Below, piece by piece: positions 40,445-49,370 of a stretch of 64,000 nt of DNA. A program made the position numbers and the translations under genes. The notes under the pieces were generated by a model. It saw nothing but the letters and a program-made list of their open reading frames with translations, was not told where the DNA came from and ran no database searches. The stretch's first letter is position 1; every line of letters begins with the position of its first letter. Source of the stretch: Alphaproteobacteria bacterium. Lineage in GTDB: Bacteria; Pseudomonadota; Gammaproteobacteria; Burkholderiales; Burkholderiaceae_C. The DNA lies in assembly GCA_030054175.1 (NCBI GenBank), contig JASGCM010000015.1:30574-94573 (forward strand). The letters are read 5' to 3'.

Positions 40445-40579
40445 ATGAAACGCACTTACCAACCTTCTAAGTCCCGTCGCGCCCGTACCCACGGTTTTCT
40501 GGTTCGCATGAAAACACGCGGTGGCCGCGCAGTCATCAACGCACGCCGCGCCAAGGGCCGCAAGCGTCTGGCCGTCTAA
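40445..40579 (+). CDS. rpmH: 50S ribosomal protein L34
   Basis: A 44-residue, highly basic protein beginning [18 protein letters not shown] and ending [11 protein letters not shown], the invariant form of bacterial L34 in the large ribosomal subunit. It is too short for many gene finders. CTCAAGAGCGCATC precedes the ATG. It opens the rightward rpmH-rnpA-yidD-yidC-mnmE cluster; rnpA begins 33 bp after its stop. Confidence 0.98.
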   Translation: MKRTYQPSKSRRARTHGFLVRMKTRGGRAVINARRAKGRKRLAV

Positions 40580-40612
40580 ACCACGCCTTAATCGCTGGCC
40601 CCAATTGGGCGG

Positions 40613-40993
40613 ATGCGCATGGTTCAGACCCTCACGGCGAAACTGCAGCACAAAGCCCAATTCCAACAGGGCCTGGATCAACCCGTGGTGGCGCGCAGTG
40701 CCCACTTTGCTTTGCATGGCGCTGTTCAAAAACAGGCAGATCCCGGTGTGTGGTGCATTGGCGCGGTGATTCCCAAGCGCTGGGCCAAACGAGCTGTGAC
40801 TCGCAACGCCATCCGTCGTCAAATTTACCAAGCCTGGTCTGACTGGCACGATCGCTTGCCCTTTGGAACCCATGTGGTTCGTTTGCGCCATGCTTTTGCA
40901 CCAGCCAAGTTCACCAGCGCCACTTCTGTTCATTTGCGTCAGGCCGTGCGTCAAGAATTGAACCAGCTTTTTGCCCAGCGGGCGCAATCATGA
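40613..40993 (+). CDS. rnpA: ribonuclease P protein component
   Basis: Protein subunit of RNase P, which matures tRNA 5' ends with its RNA partner. The 126-residue protein carries the basic RNR-type motif KRAVTRNAIRRQIYQ in its middle. Two ATG codons (40613 and 40619) are possible starts; GGGCGG lies just upstream. The N-terminal half, about 55 residues, is less conserved, as is normal. The last codons overlap yidD as ATGA. Confidence 0.93.
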   Translation: MRMVQTLTAKLQHKAQFQQGLDQPVVARSAHFALHGAVQKQADPGVWCIGAVIPKRWAKRAVTRNAIRRQIYQAWSDWHDRLPFGTHVVRLRHAFAPAKFTSATSVHLRQAVRQELNQLFAQRAQS

Positions 40994-41250
40994 TCCAGCG
41001 CATCTTGATCGGCTTGGTGAAATCTTATCGGCTATTGCTAAGTCCATGGATGGGTTCTGTGTGTCGATTCACTCCCACCTGTTCGGCCTATGCCTTGCAA
41101 GCCCTGAATGATCACGGCGCAGGCAAGGGCAGTTATTTGGTGATGCGCCGATTGGGGCGCTGCCACCCTTGGTGTGCTGGCGGACATGATCCCGTGCCAC
41201 CCCGCACCGTCTTTTCTTCTTCTGCCAACCACCCTCGGGGTCACGCATGA
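40990..41250 (+). CDS. yidD: membrane protein insertion efficiency factor YidD
   Basis: An 86-residue protein with the conserved core SPWMGSVCRFTPTCSAYALQAL and the Cys motif LGRCHPWCAGGHDPVP. It assists insertion of inner-membrane proteins by YidC and probably sits at the membrane through an N-terminal amphipathic helix. It overlaps rnpA upstream and yidC downstream by four bases each, so the three genes are coupled. Confidence 0.95.
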   Translation: MIQRILIGLVKSYRLLLSPWMGSVCRFTPTCSAYALQALNDHGAGKGSYLVMRRLGRCHPWCAGGHDPVPPRTVFSSSANHPRGHA

Positions 41251-42929
41251 ACGACATCCGCCGCACCATTCTTTGGGTCATTTTTGGCTTTTCCATGGTT
41301 CTTTTGTGGGACCAATGGCAAATCCACAACGGCAACAAACCGACCTTCTTCCCGCAATCGCCATCCAAAACCGAAGCGGTTGGCGATGCTTCAGTGCAAA
41401 GTGGCTCGGCCGCCGGCCTGCCCGCTGCCAGTCAAGGTGCAGGCTCGACCCCTTCAGCCAATGGCGTGCCGGTGCCGCAGGGTGCCAGCAACATCACCCG
41501 CGAAAAGTTTGATATCAAGACCGATGTGTTGCATTTGGTCATCGACAGCGAAGGTGCCAATATCGTTCGCGCCGACTTGCTGGCTTTTAAAGACCATTCG
41601 CTTCAAGACCAATCGATGCGTTTGCTCAGCGACAGCAAAAACATGATTTACCAGGCCCAAAGCGGCGTGGTGACCAGTGACCCCAATGGTCAATCACCCA
41701 CTCATAAAACCCTGATGCGACTGGTCAGCAAACAAACCGAGCTGAAAGAAGGACAAGACACTTTGGAAGTGGTTTTTGAGTCGGACGTTCAAGGCGGGTT
41801 GCAGTTGATCAAGCGCTATGTGTTGAAACGCGGCGAGTACCTGATCAAAACCGATTTTGACATCATCAATCGAAGCAATGCGCACATCACCCCGCAACTG
41901 TATGTCCAATTGGTGCGTGACGGCAGCAAGCCGGCCGGTGAGTCATCGTTTTACTCCACTTTCACTGGACCGGCCATTTACACCAGCGCCAAGAAATATC
42001 AAAAGGTTGAATTCAGCGACATCGACAAAAACAAAGCAGAATTTGAAAAACAATCCAACGACGGTTATGTGGGCATGGTTCAGCATTACTTCACCAGTGC
42101 TTGGTTGCTGCCGGACAATATCCGACGTGACATCTACGCCCGCAAAGTCGACAACAACTTGTACTCGGTCGGCATGATTGCCCCGCTGTCGGCGATCGAA
42201 CCCGGCGCCAAAGCAAGCAATCAGGCCAGCTTGTTTGTCGGGCCGCAACAAGAAAAAAGCCTAGAAGCCATTTACCCGGGTTTGGAGCTGGTGAAAGACT
42301 ACGGATGGCTGACCATTTTGTCCAAGCCTCTTTACTGGTTGCTTTACGAGCTGAACAAACTCTTGAACAACTGGGGCTGGTCGATCGTGGCGCTGGTGGT
42401 GCTGATCAAGATCGCTTTCTATTGGCTCAATGCCCAGGCCTACCGCAGCATGGCCAAAATGAAGGCCATCAATCCGCGTGTGATGAATTTGCGCGAGCGC
42501 ATGAAAGACAACCCTCAGCAGATGCAAGTCGAAATGATGAAGTTGTATCGGGAAGAGAAGGTCAACCCGATGGGAGGCTGTTTGCCGATTGCCATTCAGA
42601 TTCCCGTGTTCATCGCTTTGTATTGGGTGTTGCTGTCCACAGTGGAGATGCGTGACGCCCCTTGGATTGGATGGGTCCACGATCTGGCGTCGCCCGACCC
42701 GTATTTCATTTTGCCGGTGCTCATGACGCTTTCGACCCTGTTGCAGACTTGGCTCAACCCGACGCCACCTGACGCCATGCAAGCCAAACTGATGTGGATC
42801 ATGCCGCTGGCCTTTAGCGTGATGTTCTTCTTCTTCCCAGCAGGTCTGGTACTGTACTGGCTGACCAACAACATCTTATCGATCGCCCAGCAGTGGATGA
42901 TCAACAAACAGCTGGGCGTGCTGAAATAA
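41247..42929 (+). CDS. yidC: membrane protein insertase YidC
   Basis: Inserts and folds inner-membrane proteins, alone or with Sec. At 560 residues it has the proteobacterial form: an N-terminal helix (ILWVIFGFSMVLLWDQW), a large periplasmic domain to about residue 350, then the five-helix conserved core. The core includes WGWSIVALVVLIKIAFYWL, the cytoplasmic coiled coil with MKDNPQQMQVEMMKLY, GGCLPIAIQIPVFIALYW, and a last helix with VLYWLTNNILSIAQQW. Overlap with yidD and 6-bp spacing to mnmE show tight operon packing. Confidence 0.97.
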   Translation: MNDIRRTILWVIFGFSMVLLWDQWQIHNGNKPTFFPQSPSKTEAVGDASVQSGSAAGLPAASQGAGSTPSANGVPVPQGASNITREKFDIKTDVLHLVIDSEGANIVRADLLAFKDHSLQDQSMRLLSDSKNMIYQAQSGVVTSDPNGQSPTHKTLMRLVSKQTELKEGQDTLEVVFESDVQGGLQLIKRYVLKRGEYLIKTDFDIINRSNAHITPQLYVQLVRDGSKPAGESSFYSTFTGPAIYTSAKKYQKVEFSDIDKNKAEFEKQSNDGYVGMVQHYFTSAWLLPDNIRRDIYARKVDNNLYSVGMIAPLSAIEPGAKASNQASLFVGPQQEKSLEAIYPGLELVKDYGWLTILSKPLYWLLYELNKLLNNWGWSIVALVVLIKIAFYWLNAQAYRSMAKMKAINPRVMNLRERMKDNPQQMQVEMMKLYREEKVNPMGGCLPIAIQIPVFIALYWVLLSTVEMRDAPWIGWVHDLASPDPYFILPVLMTLSTLLQTWLNPTPPDAMQAKLMWIMPLAFSVMFFFFPAGLVLYWLTNNILSIAQQWMINKQLGVLK

Positions 42930-42935
42930 GGGCCC

Positions 42936-44375
42936 ATGAGCGCCCAGGAACGTCGCGACCCCATCCTGGCACCGGCCACGCCACCCGGCCGTGGCGCGGT
43001 GGGGATGGTGCGAATCAGCGGCACTGATCTCAGTGACTTTGCGCAGGTCCTGATGGGGCGGCCGCTGACCCCGCGTCACGCCCACCATCTCCCATTGCGC
43101 GACGAGCAAGGCCAGCCCATCGACCAAGTCATCGTGTTGTATTTCCAAGCGCCGCACAGTTACACGGGCGAGGACGTGCTGGAGATCCAAGGCCATGGGG
43201 GCCCGGTGGTGATGCAAATGATTGTGCGGCGGTGCATGGCATTGGCAGCTCAACCCCTTGCGGGCGGCAGCCCGCGATTGGCGCATTTGCGAGCGGCCCG
43301 ACCTGGTGAGTTCACCGAGCGGGCATTTTTGAATCACAAACTAGACTTGGCACAAGCCGAAGCCGTGGCCGATTTGATCGATGCCAGCACCGAGCGTGCC
43401 GCTCGAGGCGCTAGCCGGTCACTCAGCGGTGAGTTTTCCAGAGACATTCAAGCACTGCTGGATGACTTGACGCATTTGCGCATGCTGATTGAAGCCTGCT
43501 TGGACTTTCCGGAGGAGGACATCGACTTTGTCGAGCAAGCCGATGCCCGGGGGCAGTTGAACCGCTTGTCCGAGCACGTGGCTGAAACCCTGCGGCGCAG
43601 CCGTCAGGGCGCCTTGCTGCGCGAAGGAATACGGGTGGTCATCGCCGGGCAGCCCAATGCCGGCAAAAGCTCTTTGCTCAACGCCCTGGCTGGGGCTGAG
43701 CGTGCCATCGTGACCTCTGTGGCGGGGACGACCCGCGACGTACTCAGCGAAACCTTGAGCATCGACGGCGTACCGCTGCACATCATCGATACGGCCGGGT
43801 TGCGCACAGCCTCAGACACTCAAGTGGACGTGGTGGAAAAAATCGGTATCGAGCGCGCTTGGGCGCAAATGGAGCAAGCTGACGCGGTGTTGTTGCTCAG
43901 CGATATCACCCAGGTGGGTGACGCCGCTCACCAATCGCGGGATCACGACATTGAAGACCAATTGCGGCAGCGCTTGCGTCCCTCGGTTCCGGTATTGCGG
44001 GTTTGGAACAAAACCGATGCGCTGCCAACAGGCAGTGCCAAGCCAGTACCGGGCCTGACCATTTCGGCGCAAACCGGACTGGGTATGGACGAACTGCGAC
44101 AAGGTTTGTTGGAGTTGGCAGGTTGGGAACACCAAGCCGGAGAGGGCTTGTTCATGGCGCGTGAGCGGCATTTGCAGGCGTTGCGCCGAGTCGAGGAACA
44201 CTTGGCCCAAGCCCAGGTGCACCTGCCTGCACTGGATGACGACAAAACCCACGCGCTAGACTTGCTGGCCGAAGAGTTGCGCTTGGCGCAGGTGGCACTG
44301 GGTCAAATCACCGGTGCGTTTGACGCCGACGATTTGCTGGGCGTGATCTTCTCGCGCTTTTGCATCGGCAAGTGA
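42936..44375 (+). CDS. mnmE: tRNA modification GTPase MnmE (TrmE)
   Basis: GTPase partner of MnmG in cmnm5U34 formation in tRNA. The 479 residues include the N-terminal formyl-THF-binding domain ([20 protein letters not shown]), a helical domain, the G domain with P-loop [15 protein letters not shown] and switch TTRDV, DTAGLR, and NKTD, and the C-terminal FCIGK whose cysteine is invariant. It closes the rightward rpmH cluster and is convergent with the antiporter gene 21 bp later. Confidence 0.97.
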   Translation: MSAQERRDPILAPATPPGRGAVGMVRISGTDLSDFAQVLMGRPLTPRHAHHLPLRDEQGQPIDQVIVLYFQAPHSYTGEDVLEIQGHGGPVVMQMIVRRCMALAAQPLAGGSPRLAHLRAARPGEFTERAFLNHKLDLAQAEAVADLIDASTERAARGASRSLSGEFSRDIQALLDDLTHLRMLIEACLDFPEEDIDFVEQADARGQLNRLSEHVAETLRRSRQGALLREGIRVVIAGQPNAGKSSLLNALAGAERAIVTSVAGTTRDVLSETLSIDGVPLHIIDTAGLRTASDTQVDVVEKIGIERAWAQMEQADAVLLLSDITQVGDAAHQSRDHDIEDQLRQRLRPSVPVLRVWNKTDALPTGSAKPVPGLTISAQTGLGMDELRQGLLELAGWEHQAGEGLFMARERHLQALRRVEEHLAQAQVHLPALDDDKTHALDLLAEELRLAQVALGQITGAFDADDLLGVIFSRFCIGK

Positions 44376-44396
44376 GCCCAAAACACAAGGGTCTTT

Positions 44397-46397
44397 TCAG
44401 CCCTTGGACAAGCGGTCAATGACGTGCGTCAAGGTGTCGGGCGTTCCGCACAACAACAAGGTGTCGCCCTCTTCCACCAAGGTCTCGTCTGCAGTGGAGG
44501 CGTTGATACCACTGACGCGGCGCAACTGCAGCAAACGCACGCCTTGTTGACCCAAAGCCATATGGCCTACCGTTTGGCCTACGGCTTTGGAGCCCAACGG
44601 CAAAGTGAAGGTCTCGAGCCGCTCGGTGTCCATGTCTTCCACCGTCTCGTCATCGTCGCTGCCGTGGAAGTAACCACGCAACAACTCATAGCGGGCTTCG
44701 CGCTGGGTTTGAATGACGCGCAGCACACGTCGCATGGGAACGCCCATGAGCGCCAAGGCGTGGCTGGCCAACATCAGGCTACCCTCGATGGCTTCTGGCA
44801 CGACCACGCTGGCACCTGCCTCGCGCAGCCGATCCAAATCGTGCTCATCGAGGGTGCGCACCACCACCGGCACTTGCGGCGCATGTTCTCGCACATGGTT
44901 CAAGACTTTGAAAGCGGATGGCGTGTCGTGGTAGCTGACCACCACAGCGGCGGCGCGCGCCAACCCGGCTGCCATCAAACTGGGCAAGCGGGCGGCGTCG
45001 CCAAATTCCACGCTTTGTCCTGCTGCTGCGGCCTGACGTACACGGTCAGGATCGAGGTCGAGGGCCATGTAAGGGATTTTTTCCTGGTCGAGCAAAGTGG
45101 CCAGATTTTGTCCACTGCGTCCATAGCCGCAGATGATGACGTGAGCCTTGTTTTGGATTGAGCGTTTGGCAATACTGGTCAGTTGAACGGACTGCATCAT
45201 CCACTCGTTGGCCACCACCTTGAGCACAATGCGTTCGCTGTATTGGATGAGGAAGGGCGTGGCCAACATGGACAGGACCATGGCCGCCAACACGGGGCTG
45301 ATCCACACCGATCCAATCAAGCCCTGATCGGCGCTGAGGGTGAGCAGTACAAAACCGAACTCACCCGCCTGGGCCAAATACAAACCGGTGCGCATTGCTA
45401 CCCCATCGGATGCCCCCATCAGCTTGGCCAAACCCGTCACCAGCAAGCCTTTGATCAGCACCGGGCCCATCGCCAACAACAAAACCAACACCCAGTCGTT
45501 CAAAACCGCATGGGCATCGAGCTTCATGCCAATGGTGATGAAAAACAGTCCCAACAACACGTCGTGGAAGGGGCGGATATCGGTTTCCACCTGATGCTTG
45601 TATTCGGTCTCGGCAATCAGCATGCCGGCCAAAAACGCCCCCAGCGCCAACGATAAGCCAAAGTGCTCGGTCAGCCAGGCCATACCTAAGGTGATCAGCA
45701 AAAGATTGAGCACGAACAACTCTTCGCTTTTGCGCCGCGCCACTACCGTCAACCAACTGCGCATGATGCGAGCCCCACCCCACAGCAGCAGCGTGACCAA
45801 CGCGGCACCTTTGAGCAGCGCAAACCCCAACACAGACCACAATTGTTCTTCATTCCCTTTGGCCAGCGCCGGAATCAGCACCAGCAAAGGCACCACGGCC
45901 AAGTCTTGGAACAGCAGGACGCCCATCACGCGTTGACCGTGTTCGCTTTGCAATTCAAGTCGTTCGGACATCATGCGAGCCACGATGGCCGTACTCGACA
46001 TGGCCAGGGCGCTGCCCAGAGCCACCGCTCCTTGCCACGACAGATCCCACCGCAGCCCCAGCCAACTGAACAAGACCACCAACATGAAGTTGCCCATCAA
46101 GGCACCGCCTATGGTCAGCGTGACTTGACCCATGCCGAGCCCAAAGACCAAGTGTCGCATCTGTCGCAGCTTGGGCAGGTTGAACTCCAAGCCGATCACA
46201 AACATCAGGAATACCACGCCAAACTCGGCCAGATAACCGACGCCACCCGAGTCTTTGGTCAAGGCCAGCGCGTGCGGCCCGATCAGAACGCCCACCAGCA
46301 AATAGCCCAGCATGGCCGGTAGGCGCAGGGTGCGAAACACCACCACGCCCAACACCGCCGCAAGCAGATATAACAGGGCCACGTCCAGGGAAGTCAT
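44397..46397 (-). CDS. Kef-type monovalent cation:proton antiporter (CPA2)
   Basis: Potassium or sodium/proton antiporter of 666 residues. The membrane domain (about residues 1-385) has twelve or more helices with RLPAMLGYLLVGVLIGPH and MFVIGLEFNLPKL, typical of CPA2. A cytosolic TrkA-N nucleotide-binding domain follows with GYGRSGQNLATLL near residue 425, then a TrkA-C domain (LPLGSKAVGQTVGHM). This is the KefB/KefC-like layout, but no KefF/KefG ancillary subunit gene is adjacent and glutathione gating cannot be claimed. It is divergent from kdsD across 52 bp. Confidence 0.9.
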   Translation of the reverse strand: MTSLDVALLYLLAAVLGVVVFRTLRLPAMLGYLLVGVLIGPHALALTKDSGGVGYLAEFGVVFLMFVIGLEFNLPKLRQMRHLVFGLGMGQVTLTIGGALMGNFMLVVLFSWLGLRWDLSWQGAVALGSALAMSSTAIVARMMSERLELQSEHGQRVMGVLLFQDLAVVPLLVLIPALAKGNEEQLWSVLGFALLKGAALVTLLLWGGARIMRSWLTVVARRKSEELFVLNLLLITLGMAWLTEHFGLSLALGAFLAGMLIAETEYKHQVETDIRPFHDVLLGLFFITIGMKLDAHAVLNDWVLVLLLAMGPVLIKGLLVTGLAKLMGASDGVAMRTGLYLAQAGEFGFVLLTLSADQGLIGSVWISPVLAAMVLSMLATPFLIQYSERIVLKVVANEWMMQSVQLTSIAKRSIQNKAHVIICGYGRSGQNLATLLDQEKIPYMALDLDPDRVRQAAAAGQSVEFGDAARLPSLMAAGLARAAAVVVSYHDTPSAFKVLNHVREHAPQVPVVVRTLDEHDLDRLREAGASVVVPEAIEGSLMLASHALALMGVPMRRVLRVIQTQREARYELLRGYFHGSDDDETVEDMDTERLETFTLPLGSKAVGQTVGHMALGQQGVRLLQLRRVSGINASTADETLVEEGDTLLLCGTPDTLTHVIDRLSKG

Positions 46398-46449
46398 GCC
46401 CCAATATTAAGCGCAAACCCCGGTGTGCATTAGCCACTAAAATCAAAAC

Positions 46450-47439
46450 ATGTTGCAAATCCCCTCTCTGGATGCTGCGCACGTGCTGCGCATGGCGCAA
46501 GAAGCCCTCGACATTGAGGCTCAGGCGGTGCAGGCCTTGGCCCAACGCATCGGCTCCCCGTTTGTTGCTGCTGTGCAAGCACTGTTGGGCACCAGCGGCC
46601 GTGTGGTCGTGATGGGCATGGGAAAAAGCGGCCATGTGGGCCGCAAAATCGCCGCCACTTTGGCGTCTACTGGTACACCAGCCATGTTCGTGCATCCTGC
46701 CGAAGCCAGCCATGGTGACCTGGGCATGATTGAGCCGCGTGATTCTGTGCTGGCCATATCCAACAGTGGTGAGAGCGCAGAACTCACCACCATCTTGCCT
46801 GTGCTCAAGCGCTTGGGCATCGTGCTGATCGCCATGACTGGTCGCGCTGACTCGACCCTGGCGATGCATGCTGACCACTTCCTCGATTGCAGCGTGGCCA
46901 AAGAGGCCTGTCCATTGAACTTGGCTCCTACCGCCAGTACCACCGCGCAAATGGCGCTGGGGGACGCACTCGCCGTGGCGCTCTTGGATGCCCGAGGGTT
47001 TCGCGCCGAAGACTTTGCCCGCTCGCACCCCGGCGGCGCCTTGGGCCGTCGCTTGCTGACCCATGTGCGCGATATCATGCGCACCGGCACCGGTGTGCCA
47101 GCCGTTGCCCAAGACGCTTCCTTTCTCGACTTGATGCGTGAGATCAGCGCCAAGGGCCTGGGTGCCACAGCCGTGGTCGACGCTGAGCATCGCGTGCTGG
47201 GCATCTTCACCGACGGCGATTTGCGACGCGCCATCGAACATGGTCAAGATCTGCGCCAACACCGAGCGGCCGATTTGATGAAAGCCGATCCGCGCAGCAT
47301 CGGGCAAGACGCATTGGCCGCTGAGGCCGCCGATCTGATGGAGCAGTATCGCATCAACTGTCTGCTGGTGGTTGATGATCAAGGCCTTTTGTGCGGCGCA
47401 CTGAACACCCACGACTTGATGCGGGCCAAGGTGATCTGA
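46450..47439 (+). CDS. kdsD: D-arabinose-5-phosphate isomerase KdsD
   Basis: Converts ribulose-5-phosphate to arabinose-5-phosphate, the first step of Kdo synthesis for lipopolysaccharide. The 329 residues contain an N-terminal SIS domain (VVVMGMGKSGHVGRKIAATL; SNSGESAEL; LAPTASTTAQMALGDALAVAL with the catalytic region) and two CBS domains after about residue 210. RSHPGGALGRRLL links them. The stop overlaps the kdsC start as TGATG. Full-length and unambiguous. Confidence 0.96.
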   Translation: MLQIPSLDAAHVLRMAQEALDIEAQAVQALAQRIGSPFVAAVQALLGTSGRVVVMGMGKSGHVGRKIAATLASTGTPAMFVHPAEASHGDLGMIEPRDSVLAISNSGESAELTTILPVLKRLGIVLIAMTGRADSTLAMHADHFLDCSVAKEACPLNLAPTASTTAQMALGDALAVALLDARGFRAEDFARSHPGGALGRRLLTHVRDIMRTGTGVPAVAQDASFLDLMREISAKGLGATAVVDAEHRVLGIFTDGDLRRAIEHGQDLRQHRAADLMKADPRSIGQDALAAEAADLMEQYRINCLLVVDDQGLLCGALNTHDLMRAKVI

Positions 47440-47999
47440 TGACGTCTGCGTTGCGCTTGAACCCCCAGTTGCTGATGCGCGCGCAAGACGTGCGCATGGT
47501 ATTTCTGGATGTCGATGGCGTGCTGACCGACGGCGGGTTGTACTTCACCGAACAGGGAGAGACACTCAAGCGTTTCAATAGCCTCGATGGCCAAGGCATC
47601 AAATACCTGATGTCGGTAGGCATCGTTCCCGCCATCATCACTGGTCGTGATAGCGCCCCTTTGCGCCAGCGCCTGAAGGCCCTGGGTGTGAGTGAGGCAC
47701 ATTTTGGTGTGCATGACAAGCTGGCCGTGGCGCAACAGATCCTGAAAAAAACGGGCCTGGGTTTTGCTCAAGCCGCCGCTATGGGCGACGACTGGCCCGA
47801 CTTGCCGTTATTGATTCAATGTGCCCTGGCGGCTGCGCCGGCACAAGCCCATGTCGAAGTGCTGGCTCAAGCGCATTGGATCAGCGCGCGCCAAGGCGGA
47901 CACGGCGCAGTGCGCGAATTGTGCGATTTGATCTTGCTGGCCCAGGGCCACTATGTGCGCATACTGCGCGAAGTGACCGCCCATGGCGTCGATCGCTGA
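47439..47999 (+). CDS. kdsC: 3-deoxy-D-manno-octulosonate 8-phosphate phosphatase KdsC
   Basis: HAD-family phosphatase that removes phosphate from Kdo-8-phosphate. The 186-residue protein has the nucleophile motif VFLDVDGVLTDGGLYF near residue 21, motif II IITGRDS, the substrate lysine in HFGVHDKL and the metal site MGDDWPDLPLL. It lacks a cap domain, as tetrameric KdsC proteins do. It overlaps kdsD upstream and lptC downstream, giving an envelope-synthesis operon. Confidence 0.96.
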   Translation: MTSALRLNPQLLMRAQDVRMVFLDVDGVLTDGGLYFTEQGETLKRFNSLDGQGIKYLMSVGIVPAIITGRDSAPLRQRLKALGVSEAHFGVHDKLAVAQQILKKTGLGFAQAAAMGDDWPDLPLLIQCALAAAPAQAHVEVLAQAHWISARQGGHGAVRELCDLILLAQGHYVRILREVTAHGVDR

Positions 48000-48627
48000 C
48001 GCCCGCCAACTCAGCCAGCGCTTACAGGCGCTGCTGCCCATGGTGCTTTTGGGCGTCTTGGCATTGCTGACCTATTGGTTGGTGCAAAACTCGCCCATCT
48101 TGTCCGACGCCGAGCCAGAACGCCGAGCCAGCGCCAAGCCCGACGCGTATTTTTATCAATTCCGCATCGTCAGCTTTGATGAGCAAGGTCAGTGGCTGTT
48201 GCAGGTGGGTGGCGAGCGTGCGTTGCACCTCGGACACCAAGACCGGTATGACATCGATCAACCGCGCATGTTGCAGCGCAGCCGCTCAGATGGGCCGCCA
48301 GCGCGCATCAGTGCCGAGCAAGCCCGCGTGACCGACAACGGGGCTTTGGTGGAACTGTTGGGCGAAGCAATCATCGAGCGTCAGTCACACAAAGACGCTC
48401 AGGGAAGGCCGATGGCCAGGTTTGAAATTCGCAGCGAATACCTGCTTCTGGATGATCACCGTAAAACGATGGAAACGAATCTTCCAGTGACCCTGATTCG
48501 GGGTGGTGATGTGTTCAAAGCAAACAGCATGAAGGCCTTGCAAGAACAAAACCAGCTGCAATTGCAAGGGCGTGTGCGCGGCACCTTGATGCCCGGCTCC
48601 ACGCCCCCTGCAGAAAGACTTCAGTAG
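47983..48627 (+). CDS. lptC: lipopolysaccharide export protein LptC
   Basis: Bitopic inner-membrane protein that hands lipopolysaccharide from LptBFG to LptA. The 214 residues have one N-terminal helix (LPMVLLGVLALLTYWLV, about residues 18-34) and a periplasmic beta-jellyroll domain (YFYQFRIVSFDEQGQWLLQV; FEIRSEYLLLDDHRKTMETN). It overlaps kdsC by 17 bp. In most relatives lptA and lptB follow; here the next gene is convergent, and lptC overlaps its 3' end by 7 bp, so the rest of the export machine must be elsewhere. Confidence 0.9.
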   Translation: MASIADARQLSQRLQALLPMVLLGVLALLTYWLVQNSPILSDAEPERRASAKPDAYFYQFRIVSFDEQGQWLLQVGGERALHLGHQDRYDIDQPRMLQRSRSDGPPARISAEQARVTDNGALVELLGEAIIERQSHKDAQGRPMARFEIRSEYLLLDDHRKTMETNLPVTLIRGGDVFKANSMKALQEQNQLQLQGRVRGTLMPGSTPPAERLQ

Positions 48628-49118
48628 TCGTCGCCGCCGCGCTGGCCACCGCCGCGCGGACCGCTGCCGCGCGGACCGCTGCCGTAAGGGCTGCGGAAGC
48701 TGCCGTCACCGCCGCCGCCTTCGCGACGACCGCCGCCACCACCGTACCCGCCACCGTACCCGCCACCGTACCCGCCACCGCCTTCGCGGCGACCGCCACC
48801 ACCGTAGCCACCACCACCATAGCCGCCGCCTCCAAAGCCACCACCACCACCACCACCGGGACGACGGGGTTCCATGGGGCGCGCTTCATTCACCACCAAG
48901 CTGCGGCCGCCCATGGGCTGGCCATTCATGCCTTCGATGGCCGCCTGAGCCTCGGCGTCAGAACCCATCTCGACAAAGCCGAAGCCTTTCGAGCGGCCGG
49001 TGTCGCGCTCCATCATCACTTTGGCAGACGTCACCGTGCCAAAAGATGAGAAGGATTGCTCAAGGTCGCCATCGCGAACCGAATAGGGCAGATTGCCCAC
49101 GTACAACTTGTTGCCCAT
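48621..49118 (-). CDS. glycine-rich RNA-binding protein with one RRM domain
   Basis: A 165-residue protein with an N-terminal RRM (RNP2 LYVGNLPYSV, RNP1 SKGFGFVEM, about residues 1-80) followed by a Gly/Tyr/Arg-rich tail of some 80 residues (GGYGGG and GRREGGGG repeats). Such proteins in bacteria are often cold-induced and act as RNA chaperones; the function here is inferred. AGGAG lies seven bases before the ATG. A perfect TTGACA (minus strand, 49256-49251) about 135 bp upstream implies a leader of about 100 nt. The tail is encoded partly by a perfect 12-bp tandem repeat. Its 3' end overlaps lptC tail to tail. Confidence 0.92.
   Translation of the reverse strand: MGNKLYVGNLPYSVRDGDLEQSFSSFGTVTSAKVMMERDTGRSKGFGFVEMGSDAEAQAAIEGMNGQPMGGRSLVVNEARPMEPRRPGGGGGGGFGGGGYGGGGYGGGGRREGGGGYGGGYGGGYGGGGGRREGGGGDGSFRSPYGSGPRGSGPRGGGQRGGDDY
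48739..48780. repeat. 12-bp perfect tandem repeat (3.5 copies) in the RRM gene
   Basis: The unit CCACCGTACCCG is repeated exactly at 48739, 48751 and 48763, with a half unit after. It encodes Gly-Tyr-Gly-Gly on the minus strand. DNA-level identity suggests recent slippage. Confidence 0.85.
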
Positions 49119-49339
49119 GAAAGGGACTCCTCAGATACAAACAGACAAAGCGACGGAGTCCCAGGGCACAGCGCAGAAAGAGGTGCGGGGGCACGAAACA
49201 AACCGATCACCGAAAAACCTGACCCGTTTTCGTTCGAAAAACATGCCAAGTGTCAATCATTATGGTTCATGGGCCCTAAAAATGCCCCCATGTTTACACC
49301 GATTTCAATGGCCCAAGGCATAAAAACCACGAATTTACG

Positions 49340-49357
49340 GGTTTCTCATGAGAAACC
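49340..49357. repeat. perfect 18-bp palindrome between amt and the RRM gene
   Basis: GGTTTCTCATGAGAAACC reads the same on both strands. It lies 13 bp past the amt stop. As RNA it would form a 7-bp stem with a CAUG loop, but no U run follows in the amt direction. Confidence 0.65.
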
Positions 49358-49370
49358 ACTGCAAAAAACC

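Noticed and set aside
48711..48870. Repetitive GC-rich stretch as a possible CRISPR array
   Set aside because: Units are 12 bp, without spacers, and in frame with the glycine-rich protein tail.
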